Below are positions 45,370 to 54,184 of a stretch of DNA of 64,000 nucleotides, in pieces. Source of the stretch: Paraburkholderia sp. Ac-20340 (GTDB lineage: Bacteria > Pseudomonadota > Gammaproteobacteria > Burkholderiales > Burkholderiaceae); assembly GCF_017104965.1 (NCBI RefSeq), contig NZ_JAAGPR010000031.1, positions 1-64,000 on the forward strand. The letters are read 5' to 3'. How positions within the stretch are numbered: the stretch's first letter is position 1; each line of letters begins with the position of its first letter. Below the pieces are notes generated by a model. The model worked only from the letters and a program-made list of their open reading frames with translations, had not been told where the DNA came from and searched no databases. Made by a program: the position numbers and the translations under genes.

Positions 45370-47478
45370 TCACAGATCGAGTACCAGCGGCGGCGCGGTG
45401 CCGTCATCGCCAGCCGCAGGCACGGCGCAGCAGATCAGCGCCTCGTTTTCGCCGACCGTAGCGGCGGGCGGCTGATCAGGGTACGCCACCGCGCCTTCGA
45501 TAATGCGCGTGCGGCAAGTGCCGCAACTGCCGCCTCGGCAACTGAATTCCGGCGTGAGTCCGTTCGCTTCGGCGAGATCGAGCAGTGTGCCGCTGGTCTG
45601 AGGATTCCACTGCACCTCCTTTGTCGCGCGCGCAAAACGCACCGGCACGGCGACGCCGGCACTCGCACGCGGCGGCGTGGCGGGCGGCGCGCTGGCGTCG
45701 GCTTTTCGTTTGAGCGCGGCGGGACCAAACGCTTCAGCGTGAATGCGCGCATCGGCGATATTCAGTCCGCGCAAACCATCGTAGATCGACTGCATGAATC
45801 CGCCGGGACCGCACAGATAGAAGTCGTAGTCGTTGAACGGTAGCACTTCGCCGAGCATGGCCATGTCGATGCGGCCCAGCGCCTGATAGTCGCTGCCGGA
45901 TGTCGCGCCTGTCGAATCGCTGAGCACATTGACGAGCGTCACCGCGCCGCCTGCAGCACGCACGAGTGCCTGCAGTTCTTCGTCGAAGGCGCGATCGGCT
46001 TGGGTGCGGGCGGCGTAGAGCAACCAGCTCGGGCGGATATGGCGCGTGCGCAGCCCTTCGTAGACGAGATGGCGCAACATCGCGAGCATCGGCGTGATGC
46101 CGATGCCAGCGGCAAGCAGCACAGCCGGTCTGGTTGCGCGCGCATCGATCGTGAAATTGCCGGCGGGCGCGCGAGCTTCGATGCGATCGCCGCGCTTTAT
46201 TACGTCGTGCAGATAGCGCGATACGCGGCCCTCGCGCTTCACGCTGATGCGGTAAAGGCCATCCGATGGCGCAACCGAAAGCGTATAAGTGCGCAGCGTC
46301 GGCTTCGTATCGCCCGGCAGCGTCACGCGAATCGGCAGATGCTGGCCCGCTTCGTGGCGCACGAGCCCCGCGCCATCGGCAGGTTGCAGATAGAACGAGC
46401 GGATCGTGCGGCTTTCGTCGGCGATACGCGCTACGGTGAACGGCCGCCACGTATTCTCAAGCGCTTGCGCTTTCATGCGCTCATCGGCTTCGGACCAGTC
46501 TCCGGTCAGTGCCGAATTAGGCGAAGCGCCATTGGCGCGGGCGGTCCAGCGTAACGGCAGTGCGCCTGCGCGAAAGATCACGCGTTGCGGCGTGAAGCGC
46601 CACAGACGCTCCGCGCCCTGAAACGCGGCAATTTCGGGCGAATCGAGCAGCACTTCGGCGGCGCCGGTCAGTTGCAGCAGATCGCCCGTGGCGTAATCGA
46701 CGAACACAAGCCCAGCGCGCGGATTCGCGACGATATTGCCCAACGTGTTGAAAAACAGATTCCCCGCGAAATCGGGCACCGTGAAGACGCCGCGTTCATC
46801 CACACGCACGAAGCCCGCCTTACCGCCGCGATGCGACACGTCCACCTGACGATGGCCATCATCGCGATCCACATAAGTCGCGACATAAAACGAATCGGCC
46901 CGCGCGACGATGGCGCGCGCACGTTCGTCCATTTGATCGCTGATAACCGGCGCGATCTCGCTGCGTTGCGCGGGATCGCGCACGAAGGCCGCATCGCGCT
47001 GGAAGATATATTGCGGGCAATTGCCGTAACTATGCTCGACCAGCAGATCAAAACCTGCGTTTGCATATGGCGCGTTGCGTTGCACGGTGCCGTTGAGGCG
47101 ATTGCGGCGGCGTGTCGGCAATTCGATGCCGAGCAGCGCGAGCGCCGCGCCGTCCTGCATACCGGCATCGGCGGGATCGTCGGCATCGCGTTCGAGCGCA
47201 ACATGCAGGCGGTGTGCATCGGGTGCATGCAGAAAGCCTGGTCGTTGCGCGCGCAACGTTGCCCACACATCGCCAGCGGGATCGACGGCGCCCAGCACCA
47301 CAAACGGCAATTGCGGATAGAACAGTCGATGCTGCTCGATCAGATGATCGCGCAGATTGCGCCGCCCGACCGCGTCCATGCGTTCCTCGACACCGGCCGC
47401 GCGCTGCATCGCCAGTTCGCCCGCATGCCACGGCGATGGTTTGGGCGAGGTATCGGCGAGAGCGGCGGCGGTGTTCAT
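45370..47478 (-). CDS. Fusion of PNPOx-like, ferredoxin-reductase and 2Fe-2S domains
   Basis: A 702-residue three-part oxidoreductase. The N-terminal part (about 45-290) is a split-barrel FMN-binding fold of the pyridoxamine-oxidase type (VSHRGGKAGFVRVDERGVFTVPDF). The middle (about 335-570) is a ferredoxin-NADP reductase module with RTYTLS for FAD and LLAAGIGITPMLAML and YLCGPGGFMQSI for NAD(P). The C-terminus (about 610-702) is a plant-type ferredoxin with CRGGSCGTC and a final cysteine in ALICC. Such fusions resemble flavohaem-like or phthalate-dioxygenase-reductase-like electron-transfer enzymes; the substrate is unknown. Confidence 0.85.
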   Translation of the reverse strand: MNTAAALADTSPKPSPWHAGELAMQRAAGVEERMDAVGRRNLRDHLIEQHRLFYPQLPFVVLGAVDPAGDVWATLRAQRPGFLHAPDAHRLHVALERDADDPADAGMQDGAALALLGIELPTRRRNRLNGTVQRNAPYANAGFDLLVEHSYGNCPQYIFQRDAAFVRDPAQRSEIAPVISDQMDERARAIVARADSFYVATYVDRDDGHRQVDVSHRGGKAGFVRVDERGVFTVPDFAGNLFFNTLGNIVANPRAGLVFVDYATGDLLQLTGAAEVLLDSPEIAAFQGAERLWRFTPQRVIFRAGALPLRWTARANGASPNSALTGDWSEADERMKAQALENTWRPFTVARIADESRTIRSFYLQPADGAGLVRHEAGQHLPIRVTLPGDTKPTLRTYTLSVAPSDGLYRISVKREGRVSRYLHDVIKRGDRIEARAPAGNFTIDARATRPAVLLAAGIGITPMLAMLRHLVYEGLRTRHIRPSWLLYAARTQADRAFDEELQALVRAAGGAVTLVNVLSDSTGATSGSDYQALGRIDMAMLGEVLPFNDYDFYLCGPGGFMQSIYDGLRGLNIADARIHAEAFGPAALKRKADASAPPATPPRASAGVAVPVRFARATKEVQWNPQTSGTLLDLAEANGLTPEFSCRGGSCGTCRTRIIEGAVAYPDQPPAATVGENEALICCAVPAAGDDGTAPPLVLDL

Positions 47479-47547
47479 GATCGAATGTCCTTGGACGAAC
47501 GCGGCGCTATCGAGTCGCCGCATCGACTTATTCAGGTTTGCGAACGA

Positions 47548-48159
47548 TTACGCGCGCAAACCGACGCGGCTTTGCGGAAACGCCACAAAACCCGGCAGCG
47601 CTTCGACGCGCTTGAGCCAGGCATCGACATGCCGGTACGCGCTGATATCGACATTGCCTTCGGGCGCATTGGCGATGTAGCTGTACAGCGCGACATCGGC
47701 GATGGTGGGGTGCGAGGCCGCAATCCATTCGCGCTGCGCCAGTTCCGCGTCGATCACGGCGAGGCTCGCGTGGCCGCGGGCAATCACTTCATCGGCGTTG
47801 AATGAGGCGTTGAACAGCGTATTGAGGCGCGCAGCACACACGCCATAAGCGATCTGGCCTGCCGCGACGGAAAGCCAGCGCTGCACTTGCGCCGCGCCCA
47901 GCGGCGTTTCGGGCAGCCAGTCGGTGCGTTGGTACTTCTTCGCGAGATAGACGAGGATCGCATTCGAATCGGCGATGATGATTTCGCCGTCCTCGAGCAC
48001 CGGCACCTGGCCGAAGCGGTTCATGGCGAGAAACGCGGGCGTCTTGTGCGCACCGGCGGCGAGATCGACCGGCACGAGTTCGTGTTCGACGCCGAGCAGC
48101 GCAAGGAACAATTGGGCGCGGTGTGCGTGACCGGAAAGGGGCGTGTAATGCAGCTTCAT
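47548..48159 (-). CDS. Glutathione S-transferase family protein
   Basis: A 203-residue protein with the N-terminal thioredoxin-like domain (KLHYTPLSGHAHRAQLFLALLGVEHE; NRFGQVPVLEDGEIIIADSNAILVYLA, where the cis-proline VPVL and the S-N pair bind glutathione) and an all-helical C-terminal domain (TIADVALYSYIANAPEGNVD). The catalytic residue near the N-terminus is a serine at about position 8 or 9. GAGGAAG precedes the ATG. It lies 69 bases upstream of the fusion oxidoreductase on the same strand; a joint role in detoxification is inference. Confidence 0.9.
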   Translation of the reverse strand: MKLHYTPLSGHAHRAQLFLALLGVEHELVPVDLAAGAHKTPAFLAMNRFGQVPVLEDGEIIIADSNAILVYLAKKYQRTDWLPETPLGAAQVQRWLSVAAGQIAYGVCAARLNTLFNASFNADEVIARGHASLAVIDAELAQREWIAASHPTIADVALYSYIANAPEGNVDISAYRHVDAWLKRVEALPGFVAFPQSRVGLRA

Positions 48160-48330
48160 GAGGCGGCTTCCTCGACTGGTTGAAAGTACGGAATGGACCG
48201 TAGTGCAGCCAGTCTAGGCAAGCGCGCGTGGGAACAGAATCAGCCGCTGCGCGATTTCACTATTGCGCAAACGCGAATGATGCGGCGCGGGCGCGTGAGT
48301 TGCGCGCCGCAATTCGCGCGCAACTGGCGG

Positions 48331-49089
48331 CTAGCGCTGCGGCGTTTCGGCCGCCGCTTCGAGCGATTTCAAACCATCGGGCAACTCCAGCTCCGGCAAG
48401 GGCTGCTTTTCGAGCGTCGCGAGGAGCGCGGGCGTCACACCCAGCGCGCCGAGCGCAAGCTTCATCACCGCACGCGGATGCTCGCTGGGCGCGCCACCGG
48501 TCAGTACGGTTTCGATGCTCTGATAAATCGCGCCCATCACCAGATCCTTCGCCGCACGCGTGTTTTCGAAATGCGCGATGCCGCGTGCGCGCGCCGCTTC
48601 CAGATCGCGCGGCAGATAGATATCGGTCAGTCGCCCGCTGGCGTCGCCGCGAATGCCGGTGCGCGTGATGAACGCACCCCACGCAGGATGCATGAGCGCG
48701 ACTTGCACGTAAGTCTGGCAACCGATCCAGATCCGCTCGACCGGATTGTCGATGGTGGCCACGCAGACCTCGATGCCGGCGATCACCTCGTCGCTCAATT
48801 CCGACGTCACGGCATCCAGCAGCTCCGCCGTGGTCTTGAAGTAGTTGTAGAAGGTGCCGCGCGCGACGCCCGCCGCGGCGATGAAATCGTCGATCGAGGC
48901 CGCGTCCGGTCCTTTCTGCGCGAACACGCCGACCGCCGCGCTCAGCATCTTGCGGCGCGTGGCTTCGCGGCGCACCGCGCCCGTGCGTATCCGGTGGTCT
49001 TCCTTGTCCAGCGCGGGTTCCGGCGTGGCCGCGGGTTTGTTCGACTTCGCGCGCGTGGCCGTCACGACTGCACCTCGGGTTTCCCCCAT
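48331..49089 (-). CDS. TetR family transcriptional regulator
   Basis: A 252-residue repressor. A basic N-terminal extension of about 40 residues precedes the helix-turn-helix (MLSAAVGVFAQKGPDAASIDDFIAAAGVARGTFYNYFKTTAELL, split over residues about 48-92). The larger C-terminal part is the ligand and dimer domain. No clear Shine-Dalgarno sequence precedes ATG 49089; a GTG eight codons in has AGGTG upstream. It is divergent from the aromatic-degradation operon and the gap holds palindromes, so it most likely represses that operon until an aromatic compound binds. Confidence 0.88.
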   Translation of the reverse strand: MGETRGAVVTATRAKSNKPAATPEPALDKEDHRIRTGAVRREATRRKMLSAAVGVFAQKGPDAASIDDFIAAAGVARGTFYNYFKTTAELLDAVTSELSDEVIAGIEVCVATIDNPVERIWIGCQTYVQVALMHPAWGAFITRTGIRGDASGRLTDIYLPRDLEAARARGIAHFENTRAAKDLVMGAIYQSIETVLTGGAPSEHPRAVMKLALGALGVTPALLATLEKQPLPELELPDGLKSLEAAAETPQR

Positions 49090-49093
49090 TGAA

Positions 49094-49132
49094 TTGATAC
49101 TCTTATCAAGTTGACAATACAGTCCGAATTGT
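49094..49132. promoter_or_regulatory. Operator/promoter of the meta-cleavage operon
   Basis: A palindrome TTGATA-CTCT-TATCAA (49094-49109) abuts a perfect TTGACA -35 box (49111-49116) on the plus strand. A second inverted pair, ACAAT-N9-ATTGT (49114-49132), follows. Binding of a TetR dimer here would block the operon promoter and the tetR start. Confidence 0.55.
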
Positions 49133-49187
49133 ACAGAAATGTCATTTTTAAAAAAGAGCCGCCGAACGGCTCGAATCCGGAGAACAC

Positions 49188-50765
49188 ATGGAGGCAGACC
49201 AGACCGTCGATGTTGCGATCGTCGGCTACGGGCCGACTGGCCAGTTGCTCGCGCTGATGCTTGGTCGCGCGGGGCATCGCGTGGCCGTGGTCGAGCGTTG
49301 GCCCAATCCTTACCCGCTGCCGCGCGCGGTTCATTTCGATCACGAAATCGCCAGGCTGTTTCAGGCTTGCGGGGTCATCCATGATATCAACAGCATCGCC
49401 GAGATCACGGACCGCTATCAGTGGCGCAACGCGAACGACGAATTGCTGATGGACTTCAACTGGGGCGGCAATGGGCCGAGCGGCTGGCCGGTCTCGACGA
49501 TGTTCGCGCAGCCGGAGCTGGAGCGCGTGCTCGATCGCCACGTCAAGCAATTGCCGAATGTGAGCGTGCGCCAGGGCTGGTCGGCGACGACGCTGCGCGA
49601 GCATGCCGATGGCGTGTTTATCGACATCGAAACAGGGCGCCTCGTGGAAGGCCGCTGGGTGAGCGGTGGCGAGCGCGAAACGATCCGCGCGCGCTATGTC
49701 GTGGGCGCCGATGGGGCGAATTCGATGGTGCGTCAGGCGTTGGGCATCGGCTGCGAGGATCTGGGCTTTGCGTTCGACTGGCTGGTGGTCGACGTCAAGC
49801 CGCAAACGCCGCGCGAATGGGTGCCGAAGACCTGGCAACTGTGCGACCCCGCGCGCCCGACCACGATCGTGCCGGGCGGCCCGGGACGCCGACGCTGGGA
49901 ATTCATGCTGCTGCCGGGCGAAACGGCGCAGCAGATGAATCAGGATTCGGTGGCGTGGGATCTGCTGGTGCGCTGGGATGTGACGCCCGAAAACGCGGTG
50001 CTGGAACGTCACGCCGTCTACACCTTCCGCGGACGCTGGGCGAAGGAGTGGCGCGCGGGCCGCGTGCTGCTGGCGGGCGACGCCGCGCATCTGATGCCGC
50101 CGTTCGCGGGCCAGGGCATGTGCAGCGGCTTGCGCGACGCGGCAGCGCTGGGCTGGCGACTCGACGCGATCCTGCGCGGCAAGGCGGGCGATGCGTTGCT
50201 CGATAGTTACGGCCCGGAGCGCTGCAACCATGTGCGCGACATCATCGATTTTTCGATCTCGCTCGGCAGGGTGATCTGTATCACCGACCCGGCTGCGGCC
50301 GCCGCACGCGACCGCGAAATGCGCGCCGCGCAGGCTACGCCCGGATTCGAAGCGCCGCAAGCGCCGCAGCCGCGCCTGGGCGCAGGCTGCTTTGATGTGG
50401 ATGCGCCGGGCAGTGGCGGGTTGACGCCACAAGGTATCGTCGAATTCGAGGGCCGGCGTGGCTTGTTCGACGATATTTTTGGCGTGCGCTTCGCATTGAT
50501 TGCCCGCGATAAAGCCGTGCTCGATACGCTTAGTCATGCTAATCGTCATGCATTGCAGGAGCAGGGCGTGATCGTCACGCATTTTGGCGCAGGCGGTTTT
50601 ATCGATGTGCAGGGCATCTACGCTCAGTACCTTGCGAAGCATGACGCAGTGGCCGTGCTGGCGCGGCCTGATTTTTACAGCTTTGGTGCGGCGCAAAGCG
50701 CGCACGCGCTCAATGCGCTTGTCGATGCATGGCGCGAGGCGATGCAGCCCACGGTGAGCGCCTGA
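49188..50765 (+). CDS. FAD-dependent aromatic hydroxylase (MhpA type)
   Basis: A 525-residue flavin monooxygenase resembling 3-(3-hydroxyphenyl)propionate hydroxylase. The FAD motif is VAIVGYGPTGQLLALMLGRAG (near the N-terminus, 21 residues given here only by its ends VAIVGYGPTG and GRAG), the ribityl site is RVLLAGDAAHLMPPFAGQGM, and the DG motif is YVVGADGANSMVRQALG. It hydroxylates an aromatic ring to a catechol-type product using NAD(P)H and oxygen. It leads the operon with the extradiol dioxygenase, which would open that catechol. GGAG precedes the ATG. Confidence 0.9.
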   Translation: MEADQTVDVAIVGYGPTGQLLALMLGRAGHRVAVVERWPNPYPLPRAVHFDHEIARLFQACGVIHDINSIAEITDRYQWRNANDELLMDFNWGGNGPSGWPVSTMFAQPELERVLDRHVKQLPNVSVRQGWSATTLREHADGVFIDIETGRLVEGRWVSGGERETIRARYVVGADGANSMVRQALGIGCEDLGFAFDWLVVDVKPQTPREWVPKTWQLCDPARPTTIVPGGPGRRRWEFMLLPGETAQQMNQDSVAWDLLVRWDVTPENAVLERHAVYTFRGRWAKEWRAGRVLLAGDAAHLMPPFAGQGMCSGLRDAAALGWRLDAILRGKAGDALLDSYGPERCNHVRDIIDFSISLGRVICITDPAAAAARDREMRAAQATPGFEAPQAPQPRLGAGCFDVDAPGSGGLTPQGIVEFEGRRGLFDDIFGVRFALIARDKAVLDTLSHANRHALQEQGVIVTHFGAGGFIDVQGIYAQYLAKHDAVAVLARPDFYSFGAAQSAHALNALVDAWREAMQPTVSA

Positions 50766-50784
50766 ACATAACCAGGAGATGAAC

Positions 50785-51726
50785 ATGACCCAGAGCCGCC
50801 GGCACGACCGCCTCGGCATTCATTCGATCGGCGAATTCGGCATGACGGTGCCTTCGCTCGACGACGCGCAGCGTTTTTACACTGCTTTCGGACTCGACGT
50901 AGAGCCCGATGGCGCAGGTGGCCTGTTGATTCGCACCGCAGGTTCGCCGCATGTGTGGGGACGCTTGCGCGAAGGCGCGCGCAAGAAGTTCGATTCGCTC
51001 ACGCTGCATTGTTTCGAGGACGAACTGGACGCGCTGAAGTCGCGTGCGAAAGAGGCGGGCGTGGAATTTATCGCGCCGCCGCCGGGCGCCGACGATGCAG
51101 GCTTCTGGATTCGCAATCCCGATGGCATCGCATTGCAGATTCGTGCGGGCGTCAAGACGACGCTCGATGAGGCGAATCATCAGCTTCCCGATCTGCCGGA
51201 AAACGGCGTGCGTTGCGCGCCTTATCGGCGCCATACCGCGCAAGTGCAGCCTGCGCGAATGTCCCATATCGCTTTTGCGACGCCGAACGTGCCGGCGCAG
51301 ATCGCGTTCTGCGAGCGCGTGCTGGGCTTGCGCCTGTCCGATCGTTCGGGCGATGGCGTGGCATTTCTGCATGCGCCGCACGGCGGCGATCATCACCTGT
51401 TTGCGTTTGCAATGAGTTCGGGACCGGCGATGCATCACCTGAGCTGGGATGTGCCGACTGTCGAAGATGTCGGCCTTGGCTATATGCAGATGGCTTCCGC
51501 GGGTTATCGCAACGGCTGGGGCGTGGGGCGCCACGTGCTCGGCTCGAACTACTTCTATTACGTGCAGGACCCGTGGGGCAGTTTCTCCGAATACAGCGCC
51601 ACGATGGATTTCATTCCCGCTTCGGTGGATTGGGTGGCCGAGGATCATGCCCCGGAGGACGGCGTTTATCTCTGGGGCCCGGACTTGCCCGCTGTATTTC
51701 TCGAGAACTCCGAACAGGGCGCTTAA
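50785..51726 (+). CDS. Type I extradiol ring-cleavage dioxygenase (VOC)
   Basis: A 313-residue two-domain vicinal-oxygen-chelate protein. The non-haem iron ligands are readable in the C-terminal domain: His in RMSHIAFATPN, His in MHHLSWDVPT and Glu in FSEYSATMDF. It would cleave the catechol made by the upstream hydroxylase next to one hydroxyl (meta cleavage). ATG 50785 was chosen over 50779 because AGGAG is then properly spaced. It belongs with BphC/HpcB-like enzymes, but the exact ring substrate cannot be read. Confidence 0.9.
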   Translation: MTQSRRHDRLGIHSIGEFGMTVPSLDDAQRFYTAFGLDVEPDGAGGLLIRTAGSPHVWGRLREGARKKFDSLTLHCFEDELDALKSRAKEAGVEFIAPPPGADDAGFWIRNPDGIALQIRAGVKTTLDEANHQLPDLPENGVRCAPYRRHTAQVQPARMSHIAFATPNVPAQIAFCERVLGLRLSDRSGDGVAFLHAPHGGDHHLFAFAMSSGPAMHHLSWDVPTVEDVGLGYMQMASAGYRNGWGVGRHVLGSNYFYYVQDPWGSFSEYSATMDFIPASVDWVAEDHAPEDGVYLWGPDLPAVFLENSEQGA

Positions 51727-51793
51727 ACCTGGACGCCTGAACGCCTGAACGTGCCCGACGGCTGATCAATCAATTCGATTTATAAGGAATGCT

Positions 51794-52663
51794 ATGAAAC
51801 TCGTCACTTTTCAATCTCGCGGATATATCTCCATTGGCAAGGTCGAAGGCCAGCAGATTATCGACCTGCCCGCGAGCGATCCGGCGCTGCCCCGCACGAT
51901 GCTCGAACTGCTGCAGGGCGGCCCCGCGATGATGCAACGTGCGCGCGATGTGCGTATCGAACAGGCCGTGACCTGGCCGCTCGCCGATGTGCGGCTCGAC
52001 GCGCCGGTGCCCAATCCGTCGAAGTTTCTCGCCATCGGCATGAATTATCGGCGTCATGTGGAAGAGGCGCGCGCGGCGGGCATTCAGGTGCCGGACAGCC
52101 AGGTCTGGTTCAACAAACAGGTCTCGTGTGTGAACGGACCGTTCGATCCGGTGCATATGCCCAAGGTATCGGACAAGCTCGACTATGAAGCGGAACTGGG
52201 TGTGGTGATTGGCCGCCGGTGCCGTCATGTGAGCGAGGCAGAGGCGGCTTCGGTCATCGCCGGTTATGTGGTTTGCAACGACGTTTCGGTGCGCGACTGG
52301 CAGATGCGTTCGCCGACGATGATGCTCGGCAAGTCCTTCAACACGCATGGCCCGTTCGGTCCGTGGATCGTGACGCCCGACGAGATTGCCGATCCGCACG
52401 CGCTGCAGATGCGCATGCTCGTGAATGGCGAATGCCGGCAGGAAGTGCGCACGGGCGAGATGATCTACAACGTCTGGCAGCAGATTGCGTATCTCTCGAC
52501 GGTGATGACGCTCGAACCCGGCGATGTCATCGCGACGGGCACGCCTTCGGGTGTGGGCGCGGCGCACAAGCCGCCGCGATTCCTGAGCGTGGGGGATGTG
52601 CTGCGCGTGGAGATCGACGGCGTGGGCCACATCGAAAACGTCGTGGTTGCCGAGCCCGTTTGA
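51794..52663 (+). CDS. Fumarylacetoacetate hydrolase family protein
   Basis: A 289-residue protein with the FAH fold. Motifs: FLAIGMNYRRHVEE, the metal ligands in DYEAELGVVIGRRCRHV, NDVSVRDWQM, and the substrate-loop GDVIATGTPSGVG. In meta-cleavage pathways such proteins hydrolyse or decarboxylate/hydrate the ring-fission product, as HpcE or similar. AAGGAA precedes the ATG. It follows the dioxygenase, as expected for the next step. Confidence 0.9.
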   Translation: MKLVTFQSRGYISIGKVEGQQIIDLPASDPALPRTMLELLQGGPAMMQRARDVRIEQAVTWPLADVRLDAPVPNPSKFLAIGMNYRRHVEEARAAGIQVPDSQVWFNKQVSCVNGPFDPVHMPKVSDKLDYEAELGVVIGRRCRHVSEAEAASVIAGYVVCNDVSVRDWQMRSPTMMLGKSFNTHGPFGPWIVTPDEIADPHALQMRMLVNGECRQEVRTGEMIYNVWQQIAYLSTVMTLEPGDVIATGTPSGVGAAHKPPRFLSVGDVLRVEIDGVGHIENVVVAEPV

Positions 52664-52688
52664 AAAACTGATCGCGGAGAACATTAGC

Positions 52689-53618
52689 ATGGCACGCAAA
52701 GTCATTATTACCTGCGCGATTACCGGCTCGATTCACACGCCGAGCATGTCGCCGTATCTGCCCGTCACGCCCGATGAAATCGCGGAGCAGGCGATCGCCG
52801 CCGCGAAAGCCGGCGCGGCGATCCTGCATCTGCACGCGCGCAATCCCGAAGATGGCCGCCCGGCATTCGACCCGGCCGCGTATCGCCGCTTTCTGCCGCG
52901 CATTCATGCGGCTACCGACGCGGTCATCAATATCACCACGGGCGGCGCAGTGAGCATGACGCTCGACGAGCGTCTCGCGGCGGCCATCGACGTATCGGCG
53001 GAAATGGCCTCGTGCAATATGGGCTCGCTGAATTTCGCGGTGTTTCCGATTCTCGACAAGCTCAAGACCTTCAAGCATGAGTGGGAGCGCGAATATATCG
53101 AAGGCACGCGCCGCGCGATCTTCCGCAATACCTTCGCCGATATCGAGGAAGTATTTGCGCGTCTGGGGCAGGCGCACGGCACGCGATTCGAGTTCGAATA
53201 CTATGACGTCGGGCATCTGTACAACCTCAAGCATTTCGTCGATCGCGGCCTTGTCAAAGGGCCGATCTTCCTGCAGTTCGTGCTGGGCATTCTGGGCGGT
53301 ATCGGCGCGGACCCCGAGAACCTCGTGCATATGAAGCGCATCGCGGACAAGCTGTTTGGCGAGACCTATCAGTGGTCGGTGCTGGGCGCGGGACGCAATC
53401 AGATGCCGCTCATTACGCAGGCCGCGCTGATGGGCGGCAATGTGCGGGTGGGGCTGGAGGATTCGCTGTCGATCGGGCCGGGAAAACTTGCCACCTCGAA
53501 CGCTGAGCAGGTCGAGATGATTCGCGATTTGTTGCTGCGTCTGGGCTACGAGATCGCCACGCCCGCCGAGGCACGTGCGATGTTGGGCCTCAAAGGCCGC
53601 GACAATACGCGGCTTTAA
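52689..53618 (+). CDS. BKACE family beta-keto acid cleavage enzyme
   Basis: A 309-residue TIM-barrel protein of the 3-keto-5-aminohexanoate cleavage (BKACE, formerly DUF849) family. The zinc-site motif HLHARNPEDGRP, the start KVIITCAITGSIHTPSMSPYLP and the late GGNVRVGLEDSLSIGPG are the hallmarks. BKACE enzymes condense a beta-keto acid with acetyl-CoA and release acetoacetate plus a new CoA ester. Its place after the FAH-type hydrolase suggests it processes a beta-keto product of ring cleavage in place of the usual hydratase/aldolase. GGAG precedes the ATG. Confidence 0.9.
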   Translation: MARKVIITCAITGSIHTPSMSPYLPVTPDEIAEQAIAAAKAGAAILHLHARNPEDGRPAFDPAAYRRFLPRIHAATDAVINITTGGAVSMTLDERLAAAIDVSAEMASCNMGSLNFAVFPILDKLKTFKHEWEREYIEGTRRAIFRNTFADIEEVFARLGQAHGTRFEFEYYDVGHLYNLKHFVDRGLVKGPIFLQFVLGILGGIGADPENLVHMKRIADKLFGETYQWSVLGAGRNQMPLITQAALMGGNVRVGLEDSLSIGPGKLATSNAEQVEMIRDLLLRLGYEIATPAEARAMLGLKGRDNTRL

Positions 53619-53628
53619 GGAAGCTTTC

Positions 53629-53653
53629 GCGCCACGCGTTTGCCGCGTGGCGC
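53629..53653 (+). other. Intercistronic hairpin after the BKACE gene
   Basis: GCGCCACGCG (53629-53638) and CGCGTGGCGC (53644-53653) form a perfect 10-bp stem with a TTTGC loop and no T-tail. It may protect upstream mRNA from 3' exonucleases or lower expression of the following genes. Confidence 0.5.
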
Positions 53654-53677
53654 ACTCAATGAAAAGGACGCGAGCTG

Positions 53678-54052
53678 ATGACCGGGCAACCTGATGTGAC
53701 TGCCATTCGCGCGCTGGAGGAGCAGCGCCGCCTTGCCATGCTGGCGGCCGATACGGAAGCGCTGGAAGCGATCTTCGACGAAAGCCTCATTTATATCCAT
53801 TCGACTGGCGCGCGTGATACGCGTGCCAGTTATCTGGCCAAGCTGACAGGTGGCGCGATGCGTTACGAAAGCGTATCGCTCGATGTGAGCGACATTCTTG
53901 TGCGAGAGCGCTTTGCGCTGCTGAGCGGTGCGATGGCGGCAAGCGTGCAGACAGCCAATGGGACGCTCTCCATCTTGAGCCGCTATGAAGCCTCGTGGAT
54001 CAGATCGGCCGATGGCTGGCGTATCGCCGCGATGCAGAGTTTCATTGCCTAG
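53678..54052 (+). CDS. NTF2-like (SnoaL/DUF4440) protein
   Basis: A 124-residue protein with the NTF2-like cone fold: an N-terminal helix (VTAIRALEEQRRLAMLAADTEALEAIFDE), the strand LIYIHSTGARDTRASYLA and a C-terminal SWIRSADGWRIAAMQ sheet. Family members are often small isomerases, dehydratases or binding proteins, with catalytic residues that vary. AAGGA precedes the ATG. It sits in the aromatic operon after an intercistronic hairpin, so it may act on a pathway intermediate; nothing in the sequence identifies which. Confidence 0.8.
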   Translation: MTGQPDVTAIRALEEQRRLAMLAADTEALEAIFDESLIYIHSTGARDTRASYLAKLTGGAMRYESVSLDVSDILVRERFALLSGAMAASVQTANGTLSILSRYEASWIRSADGWRIAAMQSFIA

Positions 54053-54184
54053 CCGGATTGAAGATATCTTGCGAGGCGGGTTTATCGATTAAATATAGGA
54101 TTACATATCAAATAGAAAATTCGCAGAGAATTCGATTCAGGTCCGCAGAGACGCATAACGAACGAATACACGGTTGGAGAGATC

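Noticed and set aside
53678..54052. NTF2-like protein as a ring-hydroxylating dioxygenase beta subunit
   Set aside because: Those beta subunits share the fold, but this protein is shorter (124 residues) and no alpha subunit is in the operon.
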